Under the pieces are notes generated by a model. That model did no database searches. It was given only the letters and a program-made list of their open reading frames with translations, and was not told the DNA's origin. Shown here in pieces: positions 57,254-64,000 of a DNA stretch of 64,000 nucleotides (within the stretch, counting starts at the first letter, position 1; every line of letters begins with the position of its first letter). This DNA comes from JAGDZR01 sp049115695 (lineage in GTDB: Bacteria > Bacteroidota > Bacteroidia > Cytophagales > Cyclobacteriaceae), in NCBI GenBank assembly GCA_049115695.1, contig JAGDZR010000004.1:246007-310006 (forward strand), in the 5' to 3' direction. A program made the translations under genes and the position numbers.

Positions 57254-57913
57254 TTATTCAACAACCCATAGATCTACCTTTCTATTTGTTACTGTGTCTA
57301 GTACTGTATTGTAATACTTTAATTTGACTGGCATCTCAACTAATTGCACTTTCTTATCTTCGCTGGCGCCAGCTTGTGCCTTTTTCGGACTTAAGAACGC
57401 AAATGATATAGCTAGAAATAAATATGTAAAACCTAAGAAACCATAAAAAAGCCTCATTCTAATAGTACTATTGAATTTGGCCCAACGTAGTTTAGAAAGA
57501 ACGAATAATGGTCTAATTCTAACATCCTCAGAATCTTCCTTAATTTGTGTGGTCAGAAAAACCAAATCTTGATTTCCATACTTGGACTTAATGAGTTTCT
57601 CAATTTCCATACCGGTTTTCACGGCACCTCTCAACAGCTCGTGATACCAGTTCCTATCCATTATCCTAATAGCAAGTAACAAAACGATTCCAGCTGCTAT
57701 AAGCATAAACCCAGCATTAAAACTAAATCCATTTATTTCGATTAGAACATTCTCCTTGTATAAGTAAGCTACGGCAACAATTAAACCTCCCAATACAGTA
57801 ACCAAGTAACTTCGCACTTTTAAAGAAAGATCATTGAAATGCTTTTGCACTCCAATAGTTTCACGCCATAGTTCAACCAAAAAGTCTAATTCTCTTTTCT
57901 TATCTTCATCCAT
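57254..57913 (-). CDS. Multi-TM membrane protein, possibly a SLATT-like effector
   Basis: 219 residues. A cytoplasmic N-terminal helix (DFLVELWRETIGVQKHFND) leads to TM1 (about 32-52, LVTVLGGLIVAVAYL), TM2 (about 64-83, AGFMLIAAGIVLLLAIRI), a long basic amphipathic helix (WYHELLRGAVKTGMEIEKLI), TM3 (about 155-172) and a charged C-terminal tail. This layout recalls SLATT/2TM-type predicted pore-forming effectors in defence islands, but I cannot assign a family. Convergent with the nuclease-DGQHR gene with zero spacing (stop against stop), and 64 bp from the divergent HAD gene. Confidence 0.7.
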   Translation of the reverse strand: MDEDKKRELDFLVELWRETIGVQKHFNDLSLKVRSYLVTVLGGLIVAVAYLYKENVLIEINGFSFNAGFMLIAAGIVLLLAIRIMDRNWYHELLRGAVKTGMEIEKLIKSKYGNQDLVFLTTQIKEDSEDVRIRPLFVLSKLRWAKFNSTIRMRLFYGFLGFTYLFLAISFAFLSPKKAQAGASEDKKVQLVEMPVKLKYYNTVLDTVTNRKVDLWVVE

Positions 57914-57977
57914 GATTACAGAGAAATTTGAGTTTTATATTTCGAAATAATCTAAAATTAGCTCAACTATTTTATTA

Positions 57978-58844
57978 ATGCGATCAATTCAATTATTAAT
58001 AACTGATTTAGATGACACTTTGTGGGACTGGCTGAATATTTGGCATAGCTCATTCAGTGAATTCATAGTAAATATTTCAGATGCATTTTCTATTGATATG
58101 GATTCTCTAAAAAAGGCATTTTCAATTTTGCATCAGAAATATCATACCACTGAATGTTCTTTCCTATTAGAAGAAATACCTCTATTGACAAAATCTCAAA
58201 TTGAGTTCATTAGGAATCAACCATTTAAAAACAATAAATCAATTCTTCATCAATATCACAGCACAAGACTGAAGAATACAGTTCTTTATCCCAAGGTCAG
58301 AGACACACTATTAGCAATCAGAGAAAGAAACATTAAGATAATCGGCTTCACAGAATCAAATGAATTCTATACTTCCGATAGAATTAAAAAGACAAATCTT
58401 GATGGTATTCTTCACACTATTTATAGCCCGGAGGATCATGAACTTCCTTCATCGTTTAATCGATTTTCTGAGGGAAATTACGAACTACAAGGAACTAAAA
58501 TCAAAACCTTGCCTCCAAAATTTAAAAAACCAAATAAGGAAGTTCTTCTTAGAATTATATCAGACTTTCATGGCCACCTCAATAGCACAATCTATGTTGG
58601 AGATAAAATTAGTAGAGATGTCCTGATGGCTAAAAAAGCCGGTGTACACTCTGTTTATGCAAAATACGGGGACAAATCAACAGACTTACGTTACGAATTA
58701 TTAAAACAAGTAACACATTGGAGTCACGAGGAAGTACTTCAGGAGATTGAATTTCGCAGAAAGATGCTAAATAATGATATAACTCCCGAGTACACAATTG
58801 ATTCATTTGAGGAAATCATCAATTTCATAAATATTTTTGACTGA
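57978..58844 (+). CDS. HAD-superfamily phosphatase
   Basis: 288 residues. HAD motif I is LLITDLDDTLWDW (D10 nucleophile, D12), motif II is about GFTESNEFY, and motif IV with the acidic pair is IYVGDKISRDVLMAKKAGV. A helical cap lies between about residues 20 and 100. Substrate unknown; small HAD phosphatases act on nucleotides and sugar phosphates. It is the last gene of the element, before attR, and is divergent from the membrane protein. It could be a cargo enzyme of the defence block or independent. Confidence 0.85.
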   Translation: MRSIQLLITDLDDTLWDWLNIWHSSFSEFIVNISDAFSIDMDSLKKAFSILHQKYHTTECSFLLEEIPLLTKSQIEFIRNQPFKNNKSILHQYHSTRLKNTVLYPKVRDTLLAIRERNIKIIGFTESNEFYTSDRIKKTNLDGILHTIYSPEDHELPSSFNRFSEGNYELQGTKIKTLPPKFKKPNKEVLLRIISDFHGHLNSTIYVGDKISRDVLMAKKAGVHSVYAKYGDKSTDLRYELLKQVTHWSHEEVLQEIEFRRKMLNNDITPEYTIDSFEEIINFINIFD

Positions 58845-58867
58845 AAATCCCCGTTTGAGAAAGGTTC

Positions 58868-58889
58868 CGAAAACGAAAACGAAAACGAG
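58868..58889. repeat. GAAAAC repeats near the right end of the element
   Basis: CGAAAACGAAAACGAAAACGAG: three direct 6-bp units, about 60 bp inside attR, in the same orientation as the run at 46373-46398. See the related finding. Confidence 0.4.
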
Positions 58890-58892
58890 AAA

Positions 58893-58930
58893 TAAAAAAA
58901 CCCTGTAACAAGCTCTGCTACAGGGTTTTA
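58893..58930 (-). terminator. Intrinsic terminator of the tRNA-Glu transcript
   Basis: On the minus strand, ACCCTGTA (58919-58926) and TACAGGGT (58900-58907) form an 8-bp stem with an 11-nt loop, followed by seven T. It lies 18 nt after the tRNA 3' end and inside the element, so the element probably supplied it. Confidence 0.85.
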
Positions 58931-58943
58931 CCACTGAAGGTTG

Positions 58944-59015
58944 TAGTCCCTAGGGGAATCGAACCCCTGTTTCCAGGATGAAAACCTGGCGTCCTAACCC
59001 CTAGACGAAGGGACC
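58944..59015 (-). tRNA. tRNA-Glu (anticodon TTC)
   Basis: Minus strand. Acceptor GGTCCCT pairs with AGGGACT (one G-U), D-arm in TCGTCTAGGGGTTAGGAC, anticodon stem CCAGG/CCTGG with loop TTTTCAT (anticodon TTC), T-arm AGGGG-TTCGATT-CCCCT. Length 72 without CCA; CCA is not encoded (CAA follows the discriminator). It is the attachment site of the integrative element, whose att core restores its 3' end. Confidence 0.96.
58945..58964. other. attR: att core within the tRNA-Glu 3' end
   Basis: Direct-repeat partner of 46247-46266; first 11 bases AGTCCCTAGGG identical. The crossover lies in the acceptor/T-arm part of the tRNA, as usual for tyrosine integrases, and leaves an intact tRNA. Confidence 0.72.
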
Positions 59016-59069
59016 ATTTTATTTTCTGATCAACCGAACAAATCGGTTGACGTCTAGTTTCAATTTTCA

Positions 59070-59128
59070 TTTCAAGAACGAAAACCTGACGTGCCTGGCC
59101 GGCCGCCCAACCCCTAAACGAAGGGACC
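59070..59128 (-). pseudogene. Decayed tRNA-Glu copy upstream of the intact tRNA
   Basis: Minus strand from 59128: GGTCCCTTCGTTTAGGGGTT is nearly identical to the 5' half of the intact tRNA-Glu, then an insertion with GGCCGGCCAGG, then an anticodon-arm remnant TCAGGTTTTCGTTCTTGA. The T-arm and 3' acceptor strand are missing. It lies between the promoter and the intact tRNA. Confidence 0.7.
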
Positions 59129-59179
59129 AAATTCTCGCAAATTCTCTGACTTTCATCAGCTTGTTTGCGTTTGGGAGTG

Positions 59180-59209
59180 CAAATATAGATTTATCAACCT
59201 ATTTCACAA
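59180..59209 (-). promoter_or_regulatory. Bacteroidota promoter for the tRNA-Glu locus
   Basis: Minus strand: -33 TTG (59207-59209), 19-nt spacer, -7 TATATTTG (59180-59187). This is the consensus TTG-N19-TAnnTTTG. Transcription would begin near 59173 and pass through the decayed tRNA copy into the intact tRNA. Confidence 0.8.
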
Positions 59210-59236
59210 ATACCAAAAAGATTTTTTTTACTCTTT

Positions 59237-59536
59237 TTACCCAATTTCTCTGCTGTCTGTACTGGATTGATCGTAAGTATCCTTCTCTAGAATCAATGCA
59301 TCCAAAAAAGTTTCAATTTCCGCTCCCTTAAAAACCAAACCTGAGGAGAGCAGATATGGATCATTTGAAATATTCTTATTGAGCACTTCATAGGCTGTCA
59401 TCAATTTTTTAAGTCTCGATTCCACAACATCTGCTTCTTTACTTTCAAGGGGTCTTATTAAGGTCAACATAAACTCTAAAAATTGGGGTGATGGGATTAA
59501 AACAGACCCCCTTTCTGCCAAAAAGGTTTCAATCAA
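59237..59536 (-). CDS. Small hypothetical protein downstream of the chemoreceptor
   Basis: 99 residues, helical, acidic: VLIPSPQFLEFMLTLIRPLE, VESRLKKLMTAYEVLN, GAEIETFLDALILEKDTYDQ. No known domain recognised. It starts 18 nt after the MCP stop in the same direction and is probably the last gene of the porin-binding protein-MCP operon; the coupling suggests a part in signalling from the receptor. Confidence 0.7.
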   Translation of the reverse strand: MIETFLAERGSVLIPSPQFLEFMLTLIRPLESKEADVVESRLKKLMTAYEVLNKNISNDPYLLSSGLVFKGAEIETFLDALILEKDTYDQSSTDSREIG

Positions 59537-59554
59537 AACAAAATTTTAGTCTAA

Positions 59555-61069
59555 CTAAACTTTAAAAAATTCCACAGTATCCCTCAAATGTTCAGCCTGA
59601 GACAATAATTCTTCCGAATTAGATGCCATTTCTTCCGTGCTTGCTGCGCTTTGCTGTGTGATATTGTTTAGCCGTTGAACTGCTGAATTCACTTGCTCCA
59701 CCCCTGAGTTCTGTTCTTGACTAGAACTGTTTATATCTCTAATCAACTTCACTGTCTCTTCCATTCCTGGAAGTAGATTCTGAAAAAGTTCATTGGCATT
59801 TTCTGCTATGCCAACTCCAGATTGACACAATTCAGTAATTTCAGAAGCAGATTTCTGACTACTTTCAGCTAGTCTTCTCACCTCAGATGCAACAACCGCA
59901 AATCCCTTGCCAGCATCACCAGCCCGGGCTGCTTCAACAGCTGCATTCAAAGCCAGGATATTCGTTTGCCTGGCAATATCCGAGATGATCGATATTTTCT
60001 CCGAAATGGTTTTCATGGATATGGCTGTATTTTCAACAGCCGTTCTTCCTTCACCAAAATCGTTCATCGTCCTCATGGATATTTCCTCCCCTTTCTGACT
60101 ATTGGTTGCATTTTGCTGTATGCTAGCCACCATCTCTTCCATTGAAGCCGAAACTTCCTCTGAGGAAGCTGCTTGATCATTGGCCCCTGCAGACATTTGT
60201 TGCGAGGAACTGGACATTTGGGTACTCGCCTGTGAAATTGAATCTGCTCCAGTTGATACGCTGGTGACCACCCCTTTGAGTTTGTCCACCATATCCTTCA
60301 TGGTAGCGTACAATCCCAAGTAATCCCGATCATCAAAGGAGAGGTCCAATCGACCATGAGCAATATTCGCAGCAATTGACGCTACTTCTTCCGGCTCACC
60401 GCCAAGCGTATTCATAATATTGCGCGTAATGATCAATCCCATAACGATACCAGCAACTAATGCAATCAAGGTTAAAATGATAATAGACCATTCCACAGTA
60501 TCAAAAGATTGATATTTCTCTGAGATTAGGACTTTTGTAATGCCATCTAAACGATCAATTTCGCTCTCGACTTTTTGTTTAAGTAGTTCCTGTCCTGGTG
60601 CTATTTCATCATCGAACAATGGAATGACAGTGAACAAGACTTCATCATTGTCATAATCATCTGAAGTAACCATCATCCCCATCACATCACGTTGGAGAGT
60701 GAGATTTTCCTCAAACAATGCGACACAAAGTTTTACAGTATCAAATGAGACATTATCTCCAATAATATTACCCAGATCTTCAATGAGTGCGGGAGCATCT
60801 ATATCATGCACTCGCTCAAGCTCCTCTCTGTCTATCACGTTAGGATTATAAATCCAGCTATTAGTGAGCTTTATTGAATTTGCAGACAAATAATTCAACT
60901 GCTCAAGTTTGTTTAATAGCGGCAAATTGACATCAGTTACTTGATTGTCAATTACCCTGCTTTGCCGTAGGACAACCAGATTAATAACTCCACTAGTCGC
61001 GGCTAGAATAAGAATAACACCAAATCCGGCAGCCAGCTTTTTACCGATGGTTAGTTGCGAAAATTTCAT
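59555..61069 (-). CDS. Methyl-accepting chemotaxis protein
   Basis: 504 residues. TM1 at about 10-30 (AAGFGVILILAATSGVINLVVL), a helical sensor domain of about 160 residues (4HB_MCP type), TM2 at about 193-215 (IIILTLIALVAGIVMGLII), HAMP (about 216-268), then the signalling domain. The hairpin tip reads ISDIARQTNILALNAAVEAA then RAGDAGKGFAVVASEVRRLA, the MCP signature. It ends with a QEQNSGVEQVNSAVQRLNNI segment holding possible methylation sites. Co-transcribed with the PstS-like protein and porin, so its ligand may be the substrate of these. Confidence 0.95.
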   Translation of the reverse strand: MKFSQLTIGKKLAAGFGVILILAATSGVINLVVLRQSRVIDNQVTDVNLPLLNKLEQLNYLSANSIKLTNSWIYNPNVIDREELERVHDIDAPALIEDLGNIIGDNVSFDTVKLCVALFEENLTLQRDVMGMMVTSDDYDNDEVLFTVIPLFDDEIAPGQELLKQKVESEIDRLDGITKVLISEKYQSFDTVEWSIIILTLIALVAGIVMGLIITRNIMNTLGGEPEEVASIAANIAHGRLDLSFDDRDYLGLYATMKDMVDKLKGVVTSVSTGADSISQASTQMSSSSQQMSAGANDQAASSEEVSASMEEMVASIQQNATNSQKGEEISMRTMNDFGEGRTAVENTAISMKTISEKISIISDIARQTNILALNAAVEAARAGDAGKGFAVVASEVRRLAESSQKSASEITELCQSGVGIAENANELFQNLLPGMEETVKLIRDINSSSQEQNSGVEQVNSAVQRLNNITQQSAASTEEMASNSEELLSQAEHLRDTVEFFKV

Positions 61070-61088
61070 GCGGTCAGATTTTCGGAAA

Positions 61089-61538
61089 TCATTGACTTAA
61101 AACAGACTTTACAACTCCCCCGGACGCACTAAATGCCGCCTGACTCACATAACCGATGGCACCTTTATTCTCGCTCACATATTTAATAATTTCTTCATCC
61201 GAGCCAAGGGCTGGTGGCAAAGCCTCTCCGTTGGCAAATTGACGTTGCTTAAAATAAGCATCCAGTTGCTTAGAAGACAGTTTCATGATTTTGGAAAGAA
61301 ATAATTTTCGTGCAGGTGAATCCACACTCGAACCCACTGGCACTATCTGTTCGCCGAGATCAGGCCAGACTTGTTTGACCTTTCTCATATAATACAATTT
61401 CACTTCAATGGACTTCATTGTCTCGACGGGGTTGTCATTATTCACTATAATGACCGTTTCCTGACTTAAGGCACTAAATGACATCAAAACGATACCAATG
61501 TATATGAAGCTATATTTCAAATTGACTTTTTTCATCAT
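61089..61538 (-). CDS. PstS-like single-domain periplasmic binding protein
   Basis: 149 residues from ATG at 61538 (MMKKVNLKYSFIYIGIVLMS, signal peptide ending ...SALSQ); an in-frame ATG at 61562, 2 nt after the porin stop, would add 8 residues. The mature part is about 125 residues: ETVIIVNNDNPVETMKSIEV, YYMRKVKQVWPDLGEQIVPV, SSKQLDAYFKQRQFANGEAL, KGAIGYVS. This is one lobe of a phosphate-type substrate-binding protein (PstS family), much shorter than real PstS. No ABC transporter genes are nearby, so sensing rather than transport is likely. Confidence 0.82.
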   Translation of the reverse strand: MMKKVNLKYSFIYIGIVLMSFSALSQETVIIVNNDNPVETMKSIEVKLYYMRKVKQVWPDLGEQIVPVGSSVDSPARKLFLSKIMKLSSKQLDAYFKQRQFANGEALPPALGSDEEIIKYVSENKGAIGYVSQAAFSASGGVVKSVLSQ

Positions 61539-61564
61539 TACAGAATTTAAATACGACTTCATTT

Positions 61565-62632
61565 TTAAAATACCGCAGCTACTTGCAGAGAAATAACATC
61601 CTGTCTCGGATCGGTAGATTCCTTTTTCCGATACTTATACTCCATTTTTAAAACAACATCTGGAGTGAAATTATACCTAAGCCCAGTCACAAAAGCTCTA
61701 CGCACAGATGGAACGAAGTACTGGTCGCTCGCATCGTACTCAAGATAGCCGTACTGGAAGTATGGAGTTATCTGGTTCACTCGATAGCCTACATAACCAT
61801 ACATGAAGTTGTTAGAAGATTTATTAACTGATTCTATGTTATTGATCACATGAAAGTATTCAACAGACAGTTCAAAAGATGATATCACAGTCATATGAGC
61901 AATCCCTGCATTAAAAATTGTCTGTTGAACCTCATTGGCTTGCACAACCCCTTGGACAGATTCTCCTCCAGCTACAATAAAGTCATGACGAGCCGATGCA
62001 AAAACGTCCCAGTCCAGGATAGGTTCAAATTTGAGCTTTCCTGTAATTGCCTTTTTGGTTGTGTTATCAGTGTTGATGGAAGCGCTTCCAGTTGTATTAT
62101 CTACCATTAAATAATAGCTAAATAGCATGCCTCCAATGTCCTCTCCATCTATTTGTAAACCCACACTGTTAGTGCTGAGAATCCCTTTGTCATTCTCATT
62201 CCTTACCGGGTAGGGCCTATTAATTGTCGGCTGATACACTATTCCCTGAGTATAGGTATTATTCCAAAAACCCAGAGGCGTATATTGCCTGCCAATTCTG
62301 AGGTTAAGCTTATCCTTTACTTGATACTTGAAATACAACCGCTCAATATTAAAATTGACAAGCGTACTTCCATCTCCCTTAAAACCCATGAACAGCTCTC
62401 CCAAGACCGAGATTCTATCAGTGAGTTTAGAAGTAACAAACATATTGAAGCCTCCCGTATTAAAGGCGCTCTGGTTATCCTTGGTATCGTCGTTGTTGAT
62501 TTTAGCCGTATATCCGGCATGCCCGAAATAAAGCACCTGCGTCTCTTGCGCGAGCAGATTGGGAGTAAAGAAAATCAGGCATATCAAAATGATTAAATAC
62601 CTAATCGGCTGTTTTGTTATTTTTAGATTCAT
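61565..62632 (-). CDS. Outer-membrane porin
   Basis: 355 residues with a signal peptide (ending ...FFTPNLLAQ). The mature chain is alternating amphipathic strands (NIERLYFKYQVKDKLNLRIGRQYTPLGFWNN, VLKMEYKYRKKES, ISLQVAAVF at the end), a typical 16- to 18-strand porin of the OprP/phosphate-selective or general type. First gene of the operon, 2 nt before the next open frame. It probably admits the ligand sensed by the downstream proteins. Confidence 0.85.
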   Translation of the reverse strand: MNLKITKQPIRYLIILICLIFFTPNLLAQETQVLYFGHAGYTAKINNDDTKDNQSAFNTGGFNMFVTSKLTDRISVLGELFMGFKGDGSTLVNFNIERLYFKYQVKDKLNLRIGRQYTPLGFWNNTYTQGIVYQPTINRPYPVRNENDKGILSTNSVGLQIDGEDIGGMLFSYYLMVDNTTGSASINTDNTTKKAITGKLKFEPILDWDVFASARHDFIVAGGESVQGVVQANEVQQTIFNAGIAHMTVISSFELSVEYFHVINNIESVNKSSNNFMYGYVGYRVNQITPYFQYGYLEYDASDQYFVPSVRRAFVTGLRYNFTPDVVLKMEYKYRKKESTDPRQDVISLQVAAVF

Positions 62633-62710
62633 TTTTGAATGAGTGTTAAATGTTTTTAAATGTTTTTGAAAAATTCCTTGACTTAGTTGGTGCGTTATGA
62701 ATAATTAACT

Positions 62711-62718
62711 CAAAACTA
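62711..62718 (-). promoter_or_regulatory. Probable -7 element for the porin operon
   Basis: TAGTTTTG on the minus strand matches TAnnTTTG, about 80 nt before the porin ATG. No TTG is at the -33 distance, so this is a partial promoter match only. Confidence 0.35.
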
Positions 62719-62947
62719 TCATCCAATACAGCGAAATAACATCAGTGCGGTTACACATGAATAATTTATGCTAAACGAGGTAAAATACCTTGTGAACAAG
62801 TATACTTCTAGATAAGATAACTATAAGTTTATAGATAATGTTTTAATCTATTACTCGGTCCCGACGAAAATCTTCTATTTTCTCATCGAAATAACAACTC
62901 ACCAAAAAAGTCATATAATAATCTGAAAAATGTATTGTTTCGGGAAT

Positions 62948-62977
62948 TTGTACGTGTGATTTCTAGTTATACCTTTG
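62948..62977 (+). promoter_or_regulatory. Bacteroidota promoter for gapA
   Basis: -33 TTG (62948-62950), 19-nt spacer and -7 TACCTTTG (62970-62977), a full match to TTG-N19-TAnnTTTG. The start would be near 62984, giving a leader of about 33 nt before the gapA ATG. Fits a strongly expressed glycolytic gene. Confidence 0.82.
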
Positions 62978-63016
62978 CGTCACCTTTTATCAATTGACTA
63001 TAATAAAGTTAACATC

Positions 63017-64000
63017 ATGTCAAAAACAAAAATCGCTATTAATGGATTCGGACGTATTGGACGTCTAGTATTCCGTGTAGCTGCCGACAGACCAAACATC
63101 GAAGTAGTAGGTATCAATGACCTGGTAGACGTTGAATACATGGCTTACATGTTGAAGTACGATTCTACTCACGGAAATTTCAAAGGTACCGTCGAAGTGA
63201 AAGATGGACAGTTGGTAGTAAATGGCAATACTATTCGTGTAACAGCAGAAAGAGATCCTGCCAACCTTAAGTGGGATGCAATCGGTGCTGAATACGTTGT
63301 TGAATCAACTGGCCTTTTCTTAACAAAAGAATCGGCTGAAGGACACATTAAAGCGGGCGCTAAAAAGGTTGTAATGTCTGCTCCTTCCAAAGATGATACC
63401 CCAATGTTTGTAATGGGTGTAAACCACACCGACTACAAAGACGAGCAATTCGTATCAAACGCTTCTTGTACTACTAACTGTCTGGCACCTGTCGCAAAAG
63501 TGCTGAATGACAAATTCGGTATCAGAGAAGGATTAATGACTACAGTACACGCTGCTACTGCAACTCAGAAAACCGTTGACGGCCCATCCATGAAAGATTG
63601 GAGAGGCGGACGTGGTGCTTACCAAAACATCATTCCTTCGTCAACAGGTGCTGCAAAAGCCGTTGGAAAAGTTATCCCTGCATTGAACGGTAAACTGACT
63701 GGTATGGCATTTAGAGTTCCGACTCCTGATGTATCAGTTGTTGACCTTACGGTAAATCTTGAGAAAGATGCTACTTACGAAGAGATTTGTGCAGCTATGA
63801 AGGAAGCTTCAGAAGGTGACATGAAAGGCGTACTTGGCTATACTGAGGATGCTGTCGTATCTAATGACTTCACCGGAGATGCCAGAACATCTATTTTTGA
63901 TGCTGGAGCAGGTATCCAAATGACACCAAACTTCGTCAAGGTTGTCAGCTGGTATGACAATGAGTGGGGCGTCTCCAATCGTATGCTCGACACCGGTCGC
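63017..64000 (+). CDS. gapA: Glyceraldehyde-3-phosphate dehydrogenase, type I (partial)
   Basis: 328 codons from ATG at 63017 to the window edge; only the last few residues are missing. NAD-binding start IAINGFGRIGRLVFR, catalytic SNASCTTNCLAP (Cys), phosphate loop VHAATATQKTVDGPSMKDWR, and WYDNEWGVSNRM near the end. NAD specificity is suggested by Asp of GINDLVD. Glycolytic and gluconeogenic enzyme of the cytoplasm. Confidence 0.97.
   Translation, partial: MSKTKIAINGFGRIGRLVFRVAADRPNIEVVGINDLVDVEYMAYMLKYDSTHGNFKGTVEVKDGQLVVNGNTIRVTAERDPANLKWDAIGAEYVVESTGLFLTKESAEGHIKAGAKKVVMSAPSKDDTPMFVMGVNHTDYKDEQFVSNASCTTNCLAPVAKVLNDKFGIREGLMTTVHAATATQKTVDGPSMKDWRGGRGAYQNIIPSSTGAAKAVGKVIPALNGKLTGMAFRVPTPDVSVVDLTVNLEKDATYEEICAAMKEASEGDMKGVLGYTEDAVVSNDFTGDARTSIFDAGAGIQMTPNFVKVVSWYDNEWGVSNRMLDTGR

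Larger units (their letters stand above)
46245..58960. mobile_element. Integrative element of about 12.7 kb in tRNA-Glu
   Basis: Bounded on the right by the 3' end of tRNA-Glu(TTC) (minus strand, 58944-59015) and on the left by a degraded copy of that 3' end at 46247-46266. Contents: unknown gene, tyrosine recombinase, zinc-ribbon protein, excisionase-sized HTH, SF3 helicase, two unknowns, XRE regulator, D12 methyltransferase, nuclease-DGQHR protein, membrane protein and HAD phosphatase. No conjugation genes are seen, so it resembles a satellite or mobilisable genomic island. It looks richer in A/T than the flanks by eye (not calculated). Confidence 0.82.

Noticed and set aside
58868..58889. 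Possible small CRISPR-like array from GAAAAC units
   Set aside because: Units of six bases with no spacers; not a CRISPR array.
59070..59128. Second working tRNA-Glu
   Set aside because: T-arm and 3' acceptor strand are missing and an insertion disrupts the D-arm side.

Overview
The window is chromosomal DNA from a member of the Bacteroidota, most likely a marine Cytophagales-type bacterium. The evidence is protein family make-up (TolB-like lipoproteins, M16/M28/M14 secreted peptidases, DUF2490, TlpA-like lipoproteins, LacZ-type beta-galactosidase beside a sulfatase), the general lack of Shine-Dalgarno sequences, and two textbook Bacteroidota promoters (TTG-N19-TAnnTTTG) before the GAPDH gene and the tRNA-Glu locus. 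No rRNA or CRISPR array was seen.

Layout. 1-1346: 5' part of a sodium:solute symporter (minus strand, runs off the left edge). 1.6-9.8 kb: exported peptidases (M16, M28-PDZ, M14) with a TolB-like propeller lipoprotein, an unknown lipoprotein and the remnant of a second TolB-like gene. 9.9-18.9 kb: one minus-strand arginine operon, GNAT-argG-argC-proC-argD-argF'-argB-argE-argH, preceded by a 23-codon arginine-rich leader ORF; the carbamoyltransferase has Ala at the specificity position, which points to a succinylated pathway. 19.7-25.3 kb: acnB and acnA side by side. 25.5-32.3 kb: a TPR histidine kinase with an Ig-like surface protein, a helix-turn-helix regulator and a CsgG-like protein. 32.4-41.8 kb: catabolism (beta-galactosidase plus sulfatase, tryptophanase, sugar MFS transporter, KDPG aldolase). 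41.9-46.2 kb: a metzincin-type protease, a DUF2490 protein, repeat-rich intergenic DNA and a TlpA-like thioredoxin lipoprotein.

46.25-58.95 kb: an integrative element of about 12.7 kb in the 3' end of tRNA-Glu(TTC). It has a degraded att copy at its left end, a tyrosine recombinase, a small HTH protein, an SF3-type replication helicase and a cargo block. The cargo is the most interesting part of the window: an XRE regulator, a D12-class (Dam-like) adenine methyltransferase, and, directly abutting it, a 974-residue protein joining a PD-(D/E)XK-like nuclease motif to a DGQHR (DndB/DpdB-like) domain. A multi-TM membrane protein and a HAD phosphatase follow. I read this as a candidate undescribed restriction-modification-like defence system.

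58.9-64 kb: tRNA-Glu, a decayed second tRNA-Glu copy and their shared promoter; then a minus-strand operon for a porin, a PstS-like single-domain binding protein, a chemoreceptor and a small protein, probably one ligand-sensing unit; finally the start of gapA on the plus strand.

All calls come from reading the sequence and from memory of protein families. No database search, folding or composition calculation was run.
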